Shown here: piece by piece, positions 53,640-61,735 of the stretch
Position numbering within the stretch: position 1 is the first letter of the stretch
Layout of the letters: every line of letters starts with the position of its first letter
Source of the DNA: Verrucomicrobiota bacterium
GTDB lineage: Bacteria; Verrucomicrobiota; Verrucomicrobiia; Verrucomicrobiales; Akkermansiaceae
DNA: 61,735 bases
NCBI GenBank assembly: GCA_026397725.1
Contig: JAPLUI010000264.1
Coordinates: 1-61,735, forward strand
Direction: 5' to 3'
Notes under the pieces: model-generated
Database searches by the model: none
Seen by the model: only the letters and a program-made list of their open reading frames with translations
What the model was told of the DNA's origin: nothing
Program-made: the position numbers and the translations under genes

Positions 53640-55772
53640 TCAACCTTGCTCCGCCACTGCCAAGCAAATCGTCACGGGCTTGGTGGCTTCGAGCTTGATC
53701 CACACCAGCAGGGTGGTGCCGTCTAGCAGATAGCGGTGGCCGAGGCGGAACTGCTTGCCGCGGGCGACATCCTGGCCGTCAATTTGCAGCGTGGCAGCGG
53801 CCTCGCCCCAGTTTTGGATCACCAGCGGGAGGTTGGCCAGAGGCGATTGCTCACTGGCGCGGATTTCGCATTTCAGGGGCTTGCCGGCCGCCGCAGCGTC
53901 GCGGGTCAACTGATAGGCACGCTCGCCGCGGTCGAAGCCGGTGGCACGGAAGCCCTCGCCCGTGACCACCAAGTCCGGGGCCTGCGCCCAACTGCGTGCC
54001 AGTTTGGTCAGCTCGGCGATGGGTTTGTCGGTCATGCCGTAGAGGCTCTGCCACCATTCGCGGGTGCCATCGGTGTGGACCGGCGGATAGGCAATCGGGA
54101 AGCTGAGGAAATGGGTTGGTTGATCGGGGGCCTGGCTGGTGCGGCCGTCGCAGGGGAGTTGGCCCACCGGCCAATGGCTGCAACCTCCCGGGCGGGTCCA
54201 ATCCGTTTCAATGCGGTCCAGCAGATTGTGCATGTTCGTGCCGGTCTCATGGATGATGAACGGGCGGTTGCGGGCCTTGAAGTTGTAGATTTGCATGCTG
54301 AGGTCAGGTGGCAGGTCGGTCCTTTTCCTGGCCGGCTCGGCGACGAACGAGAGCTTGGCGGATTCGCCCTTGAGGTTGGCCACGGTGCAAAAGTCCTTGT
54401 CCACGACGTCGTTGGAATACTGTCCCGGCTGGGTGAAGGGCAGCGATTCCTGGAATTGGTGCGGATCGCCCAGCGTGCCGGCTTGCCAGGTGACCTTGCG
54501 CACGCCGGCGGCATCCGGATAGATCGTGTAATACTCATCCACCCAACAGGCATAGCCGGTCTTGGGATCCACGCGCCAGAGGTGGTTGTAGGCGCTCACC
54601 GGGGCATAGCGCCAATGGATCACGACGCGGGCATCGGTGTTCTCGATGATTCTAACATGCGAGTAGAGGCAATGCGGGTCCTGCATGTGTTCGAAGCAAC
54701 CTTCCTCGTTGTTCCAGGCCTCGACGCTTTGGTCGGCCATCCACAAGTCGTTTTCCGAAACCCAGGCCGGCGAATAACGCGTGCCGCGCCAGAACACCAC
54801 CCGCGCCGCAGATTCATCGAAGCGCACCAACACGTCCGGATCCGGCCCGACCCGCCACAGCGCGTCCCATTCGTCGTAGTACTTGAGGCGGGTCGAGTAG
54901 GCCCCAAACCGCCCGGGGCCCGGCGGACCGGCGGGCATCTTGCGCAGCGGCAGCTCGGGCTCACCCGGCGTTGGCACGGCGGCATGGGCCGCCCGCACCT
55001 CGGCCGAACTCAGCACGCGGCCGTGGATCTTGAGTTCATCGATGATGCCGTCGAGCGAAAACCAGGCGGGCAGGGTGCCGAACTCGCGATGAATGTTAGA
55101 CGGCTTGGCTGGCGCGGGGATGACCCCGATGCGCAGGTCGGCGTCCGGCGCGGCACGCCACGCGGCGGTCGCGGCCAAGGTGCCGGCGGGTTCACCATTG
55201 ATGAAAATCGCCAGGCCGAGGCCTGGTTCAAAAGTGGCTGCAACCTGCGTCCACTGGCGCAAGGGCAGCGCGAAATCCTTGGAGGTGCAGACGGCCCAGG
55301 TGTCGCCGAGCGCCAATTGCAGGCTCAACTGGCCGCGCGGCCCGAGCAGCATGCCGTAGCCGGCTTGGGTTTCCCGGCATTGGCCTAACAAGGGGCACCA
55401 ATTCCACGGATAGGCACCCAGGGCAACCCATGCTTCCAGCGTGAAGGCCGTGCCAAGCTGTGGCGCGGCAGCGGCAGCTCGCACGATCTCAGTGGTGAAA
55501 CCGTCGAACTTGAGCGCCTTGCCTAGCACCCCGGCCGTGTGCTTGAAGTTGCCGCCGATGGTATCTTGTACTGCGCCGGTGCCGTCGGTGCTCGTGCGGC
55601 CTTCGATCCGGTCAAAGCTCCACCAGGCGAGCAGGTCCCCGTCGGGCGCGGCGGTCAGGGCGGCGGTGCAGCAGGCGGCCATGACCGCACCCAACACCCA
55701 ACACCGCCCCCCCATGCCCCGGGTGCGTGCATCAGCATGGATCGGCGGCGGGTTGCAGGGCAGGAGTCTCAT
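53640..55772 (-). CDS. Secreted LamG-domain protein
   Basis: About 710 residues from 55772; a start at 55715 (MGGRCWVLGAVMAACCTAAL) would give a tidier signal peptide. Residues about 45-240 are a concanavalin-like LamG fold: LLAWWSFDRIEG, FTLEAWVALGAYPW, QWTQVAATFEPGLGLAIFIN, IDELKIHGRVLSSAEVRAA. The rest has a second beta-rich module with WRGTRYSPAWVSENDLWMAD and YYTIYPDAAGVRKVTWQAG. No hydrolase motif is recognised. Such proteins often bind or process polysaccharides. Its terminal codons are duplicated beyond vapBC. Confidence 0.8.
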   Translation of the reverse strand: MRLLPCNPPPIHADARTRGMGGRCWVLGAVMAACCTAALTAAPDGDLLAWWSFDRIEGRTSTDGTGAVQDTIGGNFKHTAGVLGKALKFDGFTTEIVRAAAAAPQLGTAFTLEAWVALGAYPWNWCPLLGQCRETQAGYGMLLGPRGQLSLQLALGDTWAVCTSKDFALPLRQWTQVAATFEPGLGLAIFINGEPAGTLAATAAWRAAPDADLRIGVIPAPAKPSNIHREFGTLPAWFSLDGIIDELKIHGRVLSSAEVRAAHAAVPTPGEPELPLRKMPAGPPGPGRFGAYSTRLKYYDEWDALWRVGPDPDVLVRFDESAARVVFWRGTRYSPAWVSENDLWMADQSVEAWNNEEGCFEHMQDPHCLYSHVRIIENTDARVVIHWRYAPVSAYNHLWRVDPKTGYACWVDEYYTIYPDAAGVRKVTWQAGTLGDPHQFQESLPFTQPGQYSNDVVDKDFCTVANLKGESAKLSFVAEPARKRTDLPPDLSMQIYNFKARNRPFIIHETGTNMHNLLDRIETDWTRPGGCSHWPVGQLPCDGRTSQAPDQPTHFLSFPIAYPPVHTDGTREWWQSLYGMTDKPIAELTKLARSWAQAPDLVVTGEGFRATGFDRGERAYQLTRDAAAAGKPLKCEIRASEQSPLANLPLVIQNWGEAAATLQIDGQDVARGKQFRLGHRYLLDGTTLLVWIKLEATKPVTICLAVAEQG

Positions 55773-55898
55773 GGTCGGGTCGGTTTTCTCGGGTGGGGTT
55801 GGTGAGCGGCGGTCACGGGCGGAACCACCCTCTCCGATACGACGGCAACGGTTCGCGTCTATCTCCCATCGCACCTCCACCATGAGGCACCCCGGAAC

Positions 55899-56462
55899 TC
55901 AGAGTCTCAGGAAATTTTCCAACAAGCGCATGCCGTGCTGGGTCAGGATCGACTCGGGGTGGAATTGCACGCCATGGACGGGATGGTGCTGGTGGCAAAG
56001 GCCCATGATCTCGCCCTCGGCGGTCCAGGCGGTGATTTCGAGGCACTCCGGCAGGGTCTCGCGTTTGACAATGAGGGAATGATAGCGGGTGGCTTCAAAC
56101 GGACTGGGCATCCCGCCAAAGACACTCGTTCCCGCATGATGGATCGGCGAGGTCTTGCCGTGCATCAGGCGATCCGCCCGCACCACCTCGCCACCATAAA
56201 CCTGCCCGATCGATTGATGGCCGAGGCAAACCCCGAGGATCGGCGTGGTGGCGCCCAGTTCGCGGATCAACTCGCAGGAAATCCCCGCCTCATTCGGCGT
56301 GCAGGGCCCCGGAGAGATGCAGATGCGCTCCGGCTTGAGCGCCTTCACCGCCGCCACCGTGAGCACATCATTGCGGAAGATTTTCATCTCCTGCCCCAGT
56401 TCCCCAAAGTATTGCACGAGGTTAGAGGTGAAGGAATCGTAGTTGTCGATGATCAATAGCAT
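55899..56462 (-). CDS. trpG: Anthranilate/aminodeoxychorismate synthase glutamine amidotransferase
   Basis: A 187-residue class I amidotransferase (TrpG/PabA). MLLIIDNYDSFTSNLVQYFG opens the domain. Catalytic Cys79 is in GVCLGHQSIG, His168 and Glu170 in VQFHPES. It supplies ammonia to TrpE for anthranilate, and possibly also to a PabB for folate, as in organisms with a shared subunit. Follows trpE by 76 bp containing a tandem repeat. Confidence 0.94.
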   Translation of the reverse strand: MLLIIDNYDSFTSNLVQYFGELGQEMKIFRNDVLTVAAVKALKPERICISPGPCTPNEAGISCELIRELGATTPILGVCLGHQSIGQVYGGEVVRADRLMHGKTSPIHHAGTSVFGGMPSPFEATRYHSLIVKRETLPECLEITAWTAEGEIMGLCHQHHPVHGVQFHPESILTQHGMRLLENFLRL

Positions 56463-56472
56463 GGGTGGGGCA

Positions 56473-56526
56473 AGTTATCAGTTGTCAGTTGTCAGTCATT
56501 TGATCCGTCCGATCCGTCCGATCTCC
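56473..56526. repeat. Compound 7-bp/9-bp repeat between trpE and trpG
   Basis: Three AGTTATC/AGTTGTC 7-mers (56473-56493) are followed by two and a half GATCCGTCC 9-mers (56502-56526), the same pairing of unit types as at 31867-31944, in opposite order. Confidence 0.9.
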
Positions 56527-56538
56527 TGATTCATCGGT

Positions 56539-58053
56539 CTATTCTACCAGGGTGCGGGCGAGGGCAATGGCACGGAGCATGCCTTTGGCTTTGTTCACGG
56601 TTTCGTTGTATTCGTAGGTGGGATCGGAATCGGCGACCACGCCGGCGCCGGCCTGGACGTAGGCTTTGCCACCCTTGAGCAGGCAGGTGCGCAGGGTGAT
56701 GCAGGAATCGTGCGAGCCATCGAAGCCGAAATACCCCACCGCGCCGGCATAGGCACAACGTTTGTTTTTTTCCAGCGAGTTGATGATTTGCATCGCGCGG
56801 ATTTTCGGCGCGCCGCTGACGGTTCCGGCGGGGAAGGTGGCCCGCAAGACATCATAGGCACTGTGCGCCGGATCCAGTTCCCCGCTGACGTTGGAAACAA
56901 TGTGCATCACATGACTGTATCGCTCCACAATCATGAAATCATCCACCCGCACCGCCCCGTGCTTGGCAATCCGCCCGACATCGTTGCGGGCGAGATCCAC
57001 CAACATCAGATGCTCGGCCCGCTCCTTGGGATCGGCCAGCAGCTCGGCGGCGAGAGCGTCATCTTCTTCCGGCGTCTGGCCTCTCCAGCGGGTGCCGGCG
57101 ATCGGACGGATATCAATGCGCCCGCGGATCGATCTAACATGCACCTCGGGTGAGCTGCCGACGAGGGCGAAATCCCCCAGCTCCAGCAGGAACATGTAGG
57201 GCGAGGGATTGACGTAACGCAACGCGCGGTAGAGATCCACTGGCGCTTGCTCAAACTTCGTCTCAAAGCGCTGGCTTGGCACGAATTGGAAGATGTCGCC
57301 CGCCAGGATGTATTCCTTCCCGGCCCGCACCATCGCTTCAAATTCCTCCTGGCTGGTGTTGCTTTGGGCATCCACCGGCGCGACCTGAACCAGGCCGTTG
57401 AGGGCCGGCACGTGCAGCGGGCGGTTGAGGATCTCCACCAGCGCGGCGATCTTCCTGCGGGCGGCGGCGTAGGCTTGCGCGGGGTTGGCGAACTCGTCGA
57501 TGAAGGCGTTGGCCACCACCTGCAGGCGGCGCAGCCGGTGATCGAACACCAACATCGTGTCCGCCAACACAAACATCGCATCCGGAATACCCAACGGATC
57601 GGGCGGCGGCGGACCCAGCGTCGGCTCAAACTGGCGAACCGCATCGTAAGAGAGATAGCCAACCATGCCCCCGGAAAACAAGGGCAGCGCCCCGTGAGTG
57701 ACCGGTCGGTAATGGGCCATTTCGCGTTCCAGCGCGCCTAACACATCGTCCGCCGTGGTGAAGGTGCGGGCTTGCGGACCAGCCCGGATGGTGATTTGTT
57801 TGTCCCTGGCCTCGAACACCAGGCGCGGGCCGCTGCCGACAATCGACCAGCGCCCGGCTTTCTCAGTGCTCTCGGCACTTTCCAGGAGAAACGAATGACG
57901 GCTGTCCCGCACCTTCAGGTAGGCGGACAGCGGGGTCTCGAAGTCCGCCGCGAGCTGGGTATAGACGGGGACAACGTTCCCCTGCCCCGCCAGCTCGGCG
58001 AAGACTTCCAATGATGGCTCGACCGGAATGAAATTCACAACGCGGCAAAGCAT
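56539..58053 (-). CDS. trpE: Anthranilate synthase component I
   Basis: A 504-residue chorismate-using enzyme, first step of tryptophan synthesis with TrpG. The tryptophan-feedback motif LLES is at 56-59. Catalytic motifs: PIAGTRWRGQTPEEDD, LVDLARNDVGRIA, FPAGTVSGAPKIRAM and GAVGYFGFDGSHDSCI, then QAGAGVVADSDPTYEYNET. Complete. A leader peptide with Trp codons was not found upstream in 58054-58525. Confidence 0.95.
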   Translation of the reverse strand: MLCRVVNFIPVEPSLEVFAELAGQGNVVPVYTQLAADFETPLSAYLKVRDSRHSFLLESAESTEKAGRWSIVGSGPRLVFEARDKQITIRAGPQARTFTTADDVLGALEREMAHYRPVTHGALPLFSGGMVGYLSYDAVRQFEPTLGPPPPDPLGIPDAMFVLADTMLVFDHRLRRLQVVANAFIDEFANPAQAYAAARRKIAALVEILNRPLHVPALNGLVQVAPVDAQSNTSQEEFEAMVRAGKEYILAGDIFQFVPSQRFETKFEQAPVDLYRALRYVNPSPYMFLLELGDFALVGSSPEVHVRSIRGRIDIRPIAGTRWRGQTPEEDDALAAELLADPKERAEHLMLVDLARNDVGRIAKHGAVRVDDFMIVERYSHVMHIVSNVSGELDPAHSAYDVLRATFPAGTVSGAPKIRAMQIINSLEKNKRCAYAGAVGYFGFDGSHDSCITLRTCLLKGGKAYVQAGAGVVADSDPTYEYNETVNKAKGMLRAIALARTLVE

Positions 58054-58525
58054 GCCCCGAAATCGCCAGAGGGCAAGCCCGGAGACTCGGGCAATGTCTT
58101 TCTTTCGGTTTTCGTTCGGCTTGGTTGCGCTTTGGCTTGCGGGCCGCTGTCCACGAGCGCGGCCGCCAATCCGCCCGCGTGTTCACGGGGGTGGTGGCAG
58201 TCGAGGATGGGTACGGCATTGGGTAGGTTGATGCGGGCGGGGTTCCAGTGGATGTCGTGGTTTATGAGAAAATCGCAGTCCCGAACTCATGTCGTGCTGC
58301 GAGGGGTTGTGAGAACTCTACCGCGTGACCCGCAAACATGAAAGAAGGGTTTACCGGGCCACGTTTGATCCGGTGACTGCGGATTCATTCCGCTTGGTGA
58401 TCCTCTCCTTCGCCCATCGGGCCAACCCGAATGCGGCGCAGCTCAGTGAAATCGCAAGTTATTCTTGAATCACTCAACGTGACGCCCTTCAGCACCCATC
58501 CATTTTTTGAAAAAGAAAAATCACC
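58054..58525. other. Gene-poor divergent interval between trpE and GH31 gene
   Basis: About 470 bp. It must carry promoters for trpE (minus) and the GH31 gene (plus). Apart from the helicase-like scrap at 58230-58280, I see only an A-rich patch just before the GH31 start (TTTTTTGAAAAAGAAAAATC). Confidence 0.5.
58230..58280 (-). pseudogene. Possible helicase C-terminal fragment
   Basis: On the minus strand DCDFLINHDIHWNPARI resembles the motif V region of SNF2/superfamily 2 helicases (CDFLINYDIHWNPVRxxQR), with an in-frame stop two codons earlier. The QR-x-GR-x-DR continuation is lost: the frame runs on as NLPNAVPILDCHHPREHAGG, unlike helicases. Otherwise 58054-58525 has no gene. Confidence 0.35.
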
Positions 58526-60787
58526 ATGATCTATCAGAAAGTCCCCGCTCTGGCGGTTTCGGCATGCCTCATGCTTGCCGCCATGAACCACCACGCGTCT
58601 GCCGCCATGCTGGGCGAGGTCCAGTCCTGGAAACAGGACGGCAATTCCGTGACCTTGGTGTGCGGCAAGCCCTCAGTGAGGCTGCAGTTCTGGGCGGACG
58701 ATGTCGTGCGCGTCACCCTGTTGTCGGGTGCCAAGTCCGACACGGGTGGCAAGCACGATGTGCCGCTGGTTCTGGAGGGATGTTATGGGGCTCCTCCATC
58801 CATCAGCGTGACGGATGGCGACTCGGTGCGGATTGCCACGAAGTGCCTGACCGTGCGCGTGGACAAGCAGCCTTTCCGGCTGCATTTCCTGCGGGCGGAC
58901 GGCACGACGCTCATCACGCGCAACCCCGAAGGCTCGACGCTCGATACCAACCTCACCGCGTTTTTTGAACCCGATGCCGCGGGTGCCAAGGAGCACCTGT
59001 TTGGAGCGGGCGAAAAATCCAAGGATGGCTGTGACCTGCGCGGGAAAAGCTTCATTTGCTACGACCACTGGGGCAACGGTTGCCCGGCGCCATTTGTCAT
59101 GAGCACCGCAGGTTACGCCCTGTTCGTCAACAGCGCGTTAGGCGAACAAATCGAGTTCGACCTCCGCAATGACGGCAAGCCGTTCTCACTCTCCGTGGGC
59201 GGCGCGGGAGACGTCCCGTCACGCGCCGTCAGGGGCAAGGAAAAGGAGCAGGACCTCGATTTCTTCCTGTTATATGGCCCCGGCTTTGATCACCTCATCG
59301 ACCGCTTCACCACCCTGACCGGAAAACCACCGATGTTTCCCAAAGCGGTTTTCGGGCTCTCCTATCACACCCGCTCGGGCAAGGACACCCAAACCCCGGG
59401 CGAGTTCACCCGCTTCAGGAATGAGGGCTATCCAATCGACGGCTGCATCACCTTCATCAATCGGAGCTGGCATCAAGATAGCGATAGCAAGGTCAAGGCT
59501 ACTGCCGCCGCGATTCACGAGATGAACGGGTGGGTCGTCGGCTATGCGGATTCAAGCGACTCGTATGTGGGCATGCTGATGGACACGGACTATCCCTATC
59601 GCAAGTGGGAGCCGTATCGCGAGCACCTCACCGCCCGTATCTATAAGCAGGACGTCGATTCAATCTATATGGATGAGCTGGAGGGCAGGGGCACGATGTT
59701 CCAACTGCGTGCGCTCAAGGAGACCTATGACGCCATGAGCAAGGCCTATCCGGGCCGGCGCCCGGTGGTGCTTTCCCGCGGCGGCTATACCGGCTGCCAG
59801 CGATACGCCTACTGGTGGATGGGTGATACCGGCCCCCACCTCGGCTCCGCCCGCGGCACCGTGCGGGCCCAGCTCGGCCACGGCCTGTCAGGATTCCCGC
59901 TTACCACCCAGGATCTGGGCGGTTATTTCGGCCCCGGCAGCAAGGCCGGATGCGTGCGCGGCGCCCAACTCAACTTCATGCAACCCATGGCGCACCTGAA
60001 TTGCTACGCCGGCGATGGTGAACCATGGAATTGGGACCAGGAGGCCGAAGCGATCTTCATGAGGTTTGACAAACTCCATTACCGGTTGTTGCCCTATTGG
60101 TACACCTGCGCCTGGCAGGCCCACACCACCGGCATGCCGGCCTGGCGCCACCTGGTGCTAACAGATCCGGGCAATCCCGATTACTATGCCAAGGATTCCG
60201 AGTTCATGGTGGGCGACTGGTTTTACTTCGCGCCCATCCTCAATGAAGGCACCTCCCGTCCGGTCTATCTGCCCAAGGGCCGCTGGATCGACTACTTCAC
60301 CGGTCAGGTCTTTGACGGGCCGCGCACCCTCGAGTCCTACGATGCCCCCATCGACCGCATGCCGCTCTTCGTCAAGGCGGGTGCCATCATTCCCATGGGG
60401 CCGGAGATTCGCCATGTGAACGAAAAGCCGCTCTCTCCGCTCACCCTCGACCTATACCCCTACGGCTGCCCTGAGTCGCGCTACTCGCTCTACGAGGATG
60501 ACGGCATCAGCACCAAGTACATTGATGGCGATTCCTGCACCACGCCCATGGAGATGCGCGATACCAAGGACGGCATCACCGTTGTCATCCATGCGCGTGA
60601 TGGCAAGTTCATCCCGCCCGAACGTGCCTGCGAACTGCTGCTCCACGGCATCGCCAAAACGCCCGCCGCGGTTTCCCTCAACGGCAAGCCGCTGGATGCC
60701 ACCCATGATCCCAAGACCGGGATCCTGCGGGCCAGCTTCCCCGACACCGGCAGGGAACAGAAGTTATCCGTTCAACGATCACTCTAA
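58526..60787 (+). CDS. Secreted GH31 glycoside hydrolase
   Basis: A 753-residue exported hydrolase (signal to about residue 27, AMNHHASA). An N-terminal beta domain precedes the barrel. The nucleophile is probably Asp383 in SIYMDELEGRG and the acid/base Asp434 in YWWMGDTGPH, in the GH31 order. FPLTTQDLGGYFGPG and MAHLNCYAGDGEPWNWDQEA continue the active-site face, and DWFYFAPILNEGTSRPVYLP is the classical C-terminal part. GH31 members cleave alpha-glucosides, alpha-xylosides, alpha-galactosides or sulfoquinovosides; the MDE variant of the usual DMNE motif leaves substrate open. Confidence 0.9.
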   Translation: MIYQKVPALAVSACLMLAAMNHHASAAMLGEVQSWKQDGNSVTLVCGKPSVRLQFWADDVVRVTLLSGAKSDTGGKHDVPLVLEGCYGAPPSISVTDGDSVRIATKCLTVRVDKQPFRLHFLRADGTTLITRNPEGSTLDTNLTAFFEPDAAGAKEHLFGAGEKSKDGCDLRGKSFICYDHWGNGCPAPFVMSTAGYALFVNSALGEQIEFDLRNDGKPFSLSVGGAGDVPSRAVRGKEKEQDLDFFLLYGPGFDHLIDRFTTLTGKPPMFPKAVFGLSYHTRSGKDTQTPGEFTRFRNEGYPIDGCITFINRSWHQDSDSKVKATAAAIHEMNGWVVGYADSSDSYVGMLMDTDYPYRKWEPYREHLTARIYKQDVDSIYMDELEGRGTMFQLRALKETYDAMSKAYPGRRPVVLSRGGYTGCQRYAYWWMGDTGPHLGSARGTVRAQLGHGLSGFPLTTQDLGGYFGPGSKAGCVRGAQLNFMQPMAHLNCYAGDGEPWNWDQEAEAIFMRFDKLHYRLLPYWYTCAWQAHTTGMPAWRHLVLTDPGNPDYYAKDSEFMVGDWFYFAPILNEGTSRPVYLPKGRWIDYFTGQVFDGPRTLESYDAPIDRMPLFVKAGAIIPMGPEIRHVNEKPLSPLTLDLYPYGCPESRYSLYEDDGISTKYIDGDSCTTPMEMRDTKDGITVVIHARDGKFIPPERACELLLHGIAKTPAAVSLNGKPLDATHDPKTGILRASFPDTGREQKLSVQRSL

Positions 60788-61340
60788 CCGTGAGGCTCAA
60801 GGTGGCGTGCCATGCCCATGGCCGGGATCATTTGCGGACGGATGATTGCGGCGTGCGGTGGGCGCACGTGGTGCTCGACACGCTCATCGCCGCCGGCCTG
60901 CCGAAGATTCATTTCTGGCGAAAACCACATGCACCGCATGGTGGCGGCGCTCCACTGGTCCCGGCATAGCTCGAAGAGGAACGCCGGATGAGCGTCGTTA
61001 CCAACGGGCCGCGTCAAGCTCCCCCGCTGTTCACCGCGACCACCGCCCATGCACCGCGCCTTGGCATCGGCGTCCACAGCGCGCCGCCATAGTAAGCCAT
61101 CCTGGACAGCGGCGGCAACGCCGGGCGTGGCGGCCTCGCCGCGCCCTGACTGCCCCCGCGGGTGAATCCGCGCAAGTACGGCCCAATCACCGCGCTTTCG
61201 CACCGCCCGTGCGGGCGGACCCGTGGGCGGCCCGAGGCCGAGCCGCCCTGTCAAGAGAGGCCTGGCAATGACGCGTCTTCCTCCTCCTTCCCGCACGCCC
61301 GGCGCTTGTCATCACCGGCGCTTGCGGGTAGGGTGTGGCC
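60788..61340. other. Gene-poor interval before the edge ATPase
   Basis: About 550 bp with no supportable gene. A minus frame of 170 residues (60784-61296) and several plus frames are open but Arg/Gly/Pro-rich and without family signs, as expected in random GC-rich DNA. A plus-strand stretch near 60850-60930 (VRWAHVVLDTLIAAGLPKIH) vaguely resembles the end of an ExbD-type protein, too weak to call. Confidence 0.45.
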
Positions 61341-61735
61341 ATGCAACGCTATTTCAACGTGGCCGGACCGTGCGTCCCGGCCAAACATTACCTCCTACCG
61401 ACCAGCGAACGGTGTGCGGAGATCCACTCACTCATCGCCTCCGAGATGTTCTTCGTGATCCACGCGGCGCGGCAGAGCGGCAAGACCACGCTGCTCAACG
61501 CGCTGCAGCAGGATCTTGAAGCCGGTGGCCGGTATCACGCGCTGTATTGTTCGCTGGAATCGGTGCAAGGGATCGTGGATGCCCGTGAAGGGATTCCGTC
61601 CGTGGTCAAAAATCTCGTCTCGCGCCTGCCCTACATGGCGGCAGCCCCAACGCCGCCGGAGGTCTCGCCGGATTCCGGGGATTTCACCAACATGCTGCGG
61701 ATTTTTTTCGAGCAACTCTGCGGCAAACTCGACAA
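61341..61735 (+). CDS. AAA-like ATPase, 3' end beyond the window
   Basis: The first 131 residues of a protein cut by the window edge. It opens MQRYFNVAGPCVPAKHYLLP and has Walker A in FFVIHAARQSGKTTLLNALQ. This matches the AAA-like ATP-binding family often fused to or paired with a PD-(D/E)xK nuclease domain and common in planctomycetes and verrucomicrobia. Such proteins are multicopy and of unknown role. The C-terminal part cannot be seen. Confidence 0.8.
   Translation, partial: MQRYFNVAGPCVPAKHYLLPTSERCAEIHSLIASEMFFVIHAARQSGKTTLLNALQQDLEAGGRYHALYCSLESVQGIVDAREGIPSVVKNLVSRLPYMAAAPTPPEVSPDSGDFTNMLRIFFEQLCGKLD

Noticed and set aside
53736..55388. 550-codon plus-strand frame over the LamG gene
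   Set aside because: Shadow of a GC-rich gene: biased composition and no domain, while the minus frame shows signal peptide and LamG motifs.
60850..60930. ExbD-like C-terminal fragment
   Set aside because: Resemblance is limited to about 20 residues with generic hydrophobic pattern; not enough to call.
1..61735. GTTAG sites as integron attC core sites
   Set aside because: The motif fits GTTRRRY, and an integrase relic is present, but sites are single, lie inside housekeeping genes and lack paired inverted arms.

Overview
The window is high-GC bacterial DNA that looks like a member of the Verrucomicrobiota. The strongest pointers are a long prepilin-like protein of the Verru_Chthon cassette protein A type (28349-31831), many secreted glycoside hydrolases with DUF6288, LamG and BNR-repeat proteins, a PPi-type phosphofructokinase, Asp-box proteins, few clear Shine-Dalgarno sequences, and intergenic DNA full of short hairpin and 9-bp minisatellite repeats. 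Genus cannot be fixed from sequence alone.

Layout. 1-1.65 kb: REP-like hairpins, a 44-bp perfect palindrome, a decayed PglX/DrmMI-type defence methyltransferase and a dispersed repeat. 1.65-9.07 kb: a minus-strand five-gene unit encoding an OmpR-type regulator, a histidine kinase and a tripartite RND efflux pump. 9.3-15.5 kb: ilvD, a secreted endonuclease/exonuclease/phosphatase-fold protein, and a GspE/PilB ATPase with its GspF/PilC membrane partner. 15.5-17.7 kb: a lower-GC stretch with a YdcF-family protein, a zinc-ribbon protein, an integron-integrase relic and a minisatellite. 17.8-28.1 kb: a BNR-repeat protein, a lipoate ligase-like protein, an S10 carboxypeptidase, 3-methyladenine glycosylase, PPi-phosphofructokinase, a GH106-like hydrolase and an HU protein. 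28.3-39 kb: Verru_Chthon A with a secreted partner, ThuA, NlpC/P60, a GH106 rhamnosidase and an ExuT-like transporter. 39.3-45.4 kb: Mut7-C RNase, ftsK, tRNA-Phe, tmRNA, then an accessory stretch with a repeat-flanked four-helix-bundle protein and a Uma2 nuclease. 45.4-61.7 kb: a DUF6288 HEAT protein, L-serine dehydratase, a metallopeptidase-GH95 fusion, a vapBC-like pair, a LamG protein, trpG/trpE, a GH31 hydrolase and the start of an AAA-type ATPase that runs off the window.

How it fits together. Housekeeping functions (IlvD, TrpE/G, FtsK, HU, tRNA, tmRNA, PFK) are interleaved with an exported glycan-degrading set. GH106, GH95 and GH31 enzymes would release rhamnose, fucose and alpha-linked glucose or xylose, and an ExuT-like carrier may import acidic sugars. 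This is consistent with a polysaccharide scavenger. Mobile or defence DNA is present mostly as relics: a deleted methyltransferase, an integrase tail, a helicase fragment, and a toxin-antitoxin pair bracketed by copies of a neighbouring gene's 3' end.

The least expected signal is global. The pentamer GTTAG/CTAAC occurs about 88 times (hand count), in all three reading frames and between genes, while sister words such as GTTAC or CTTAG are scarce. This looks like a DNA-level constraint rather than codon usage.
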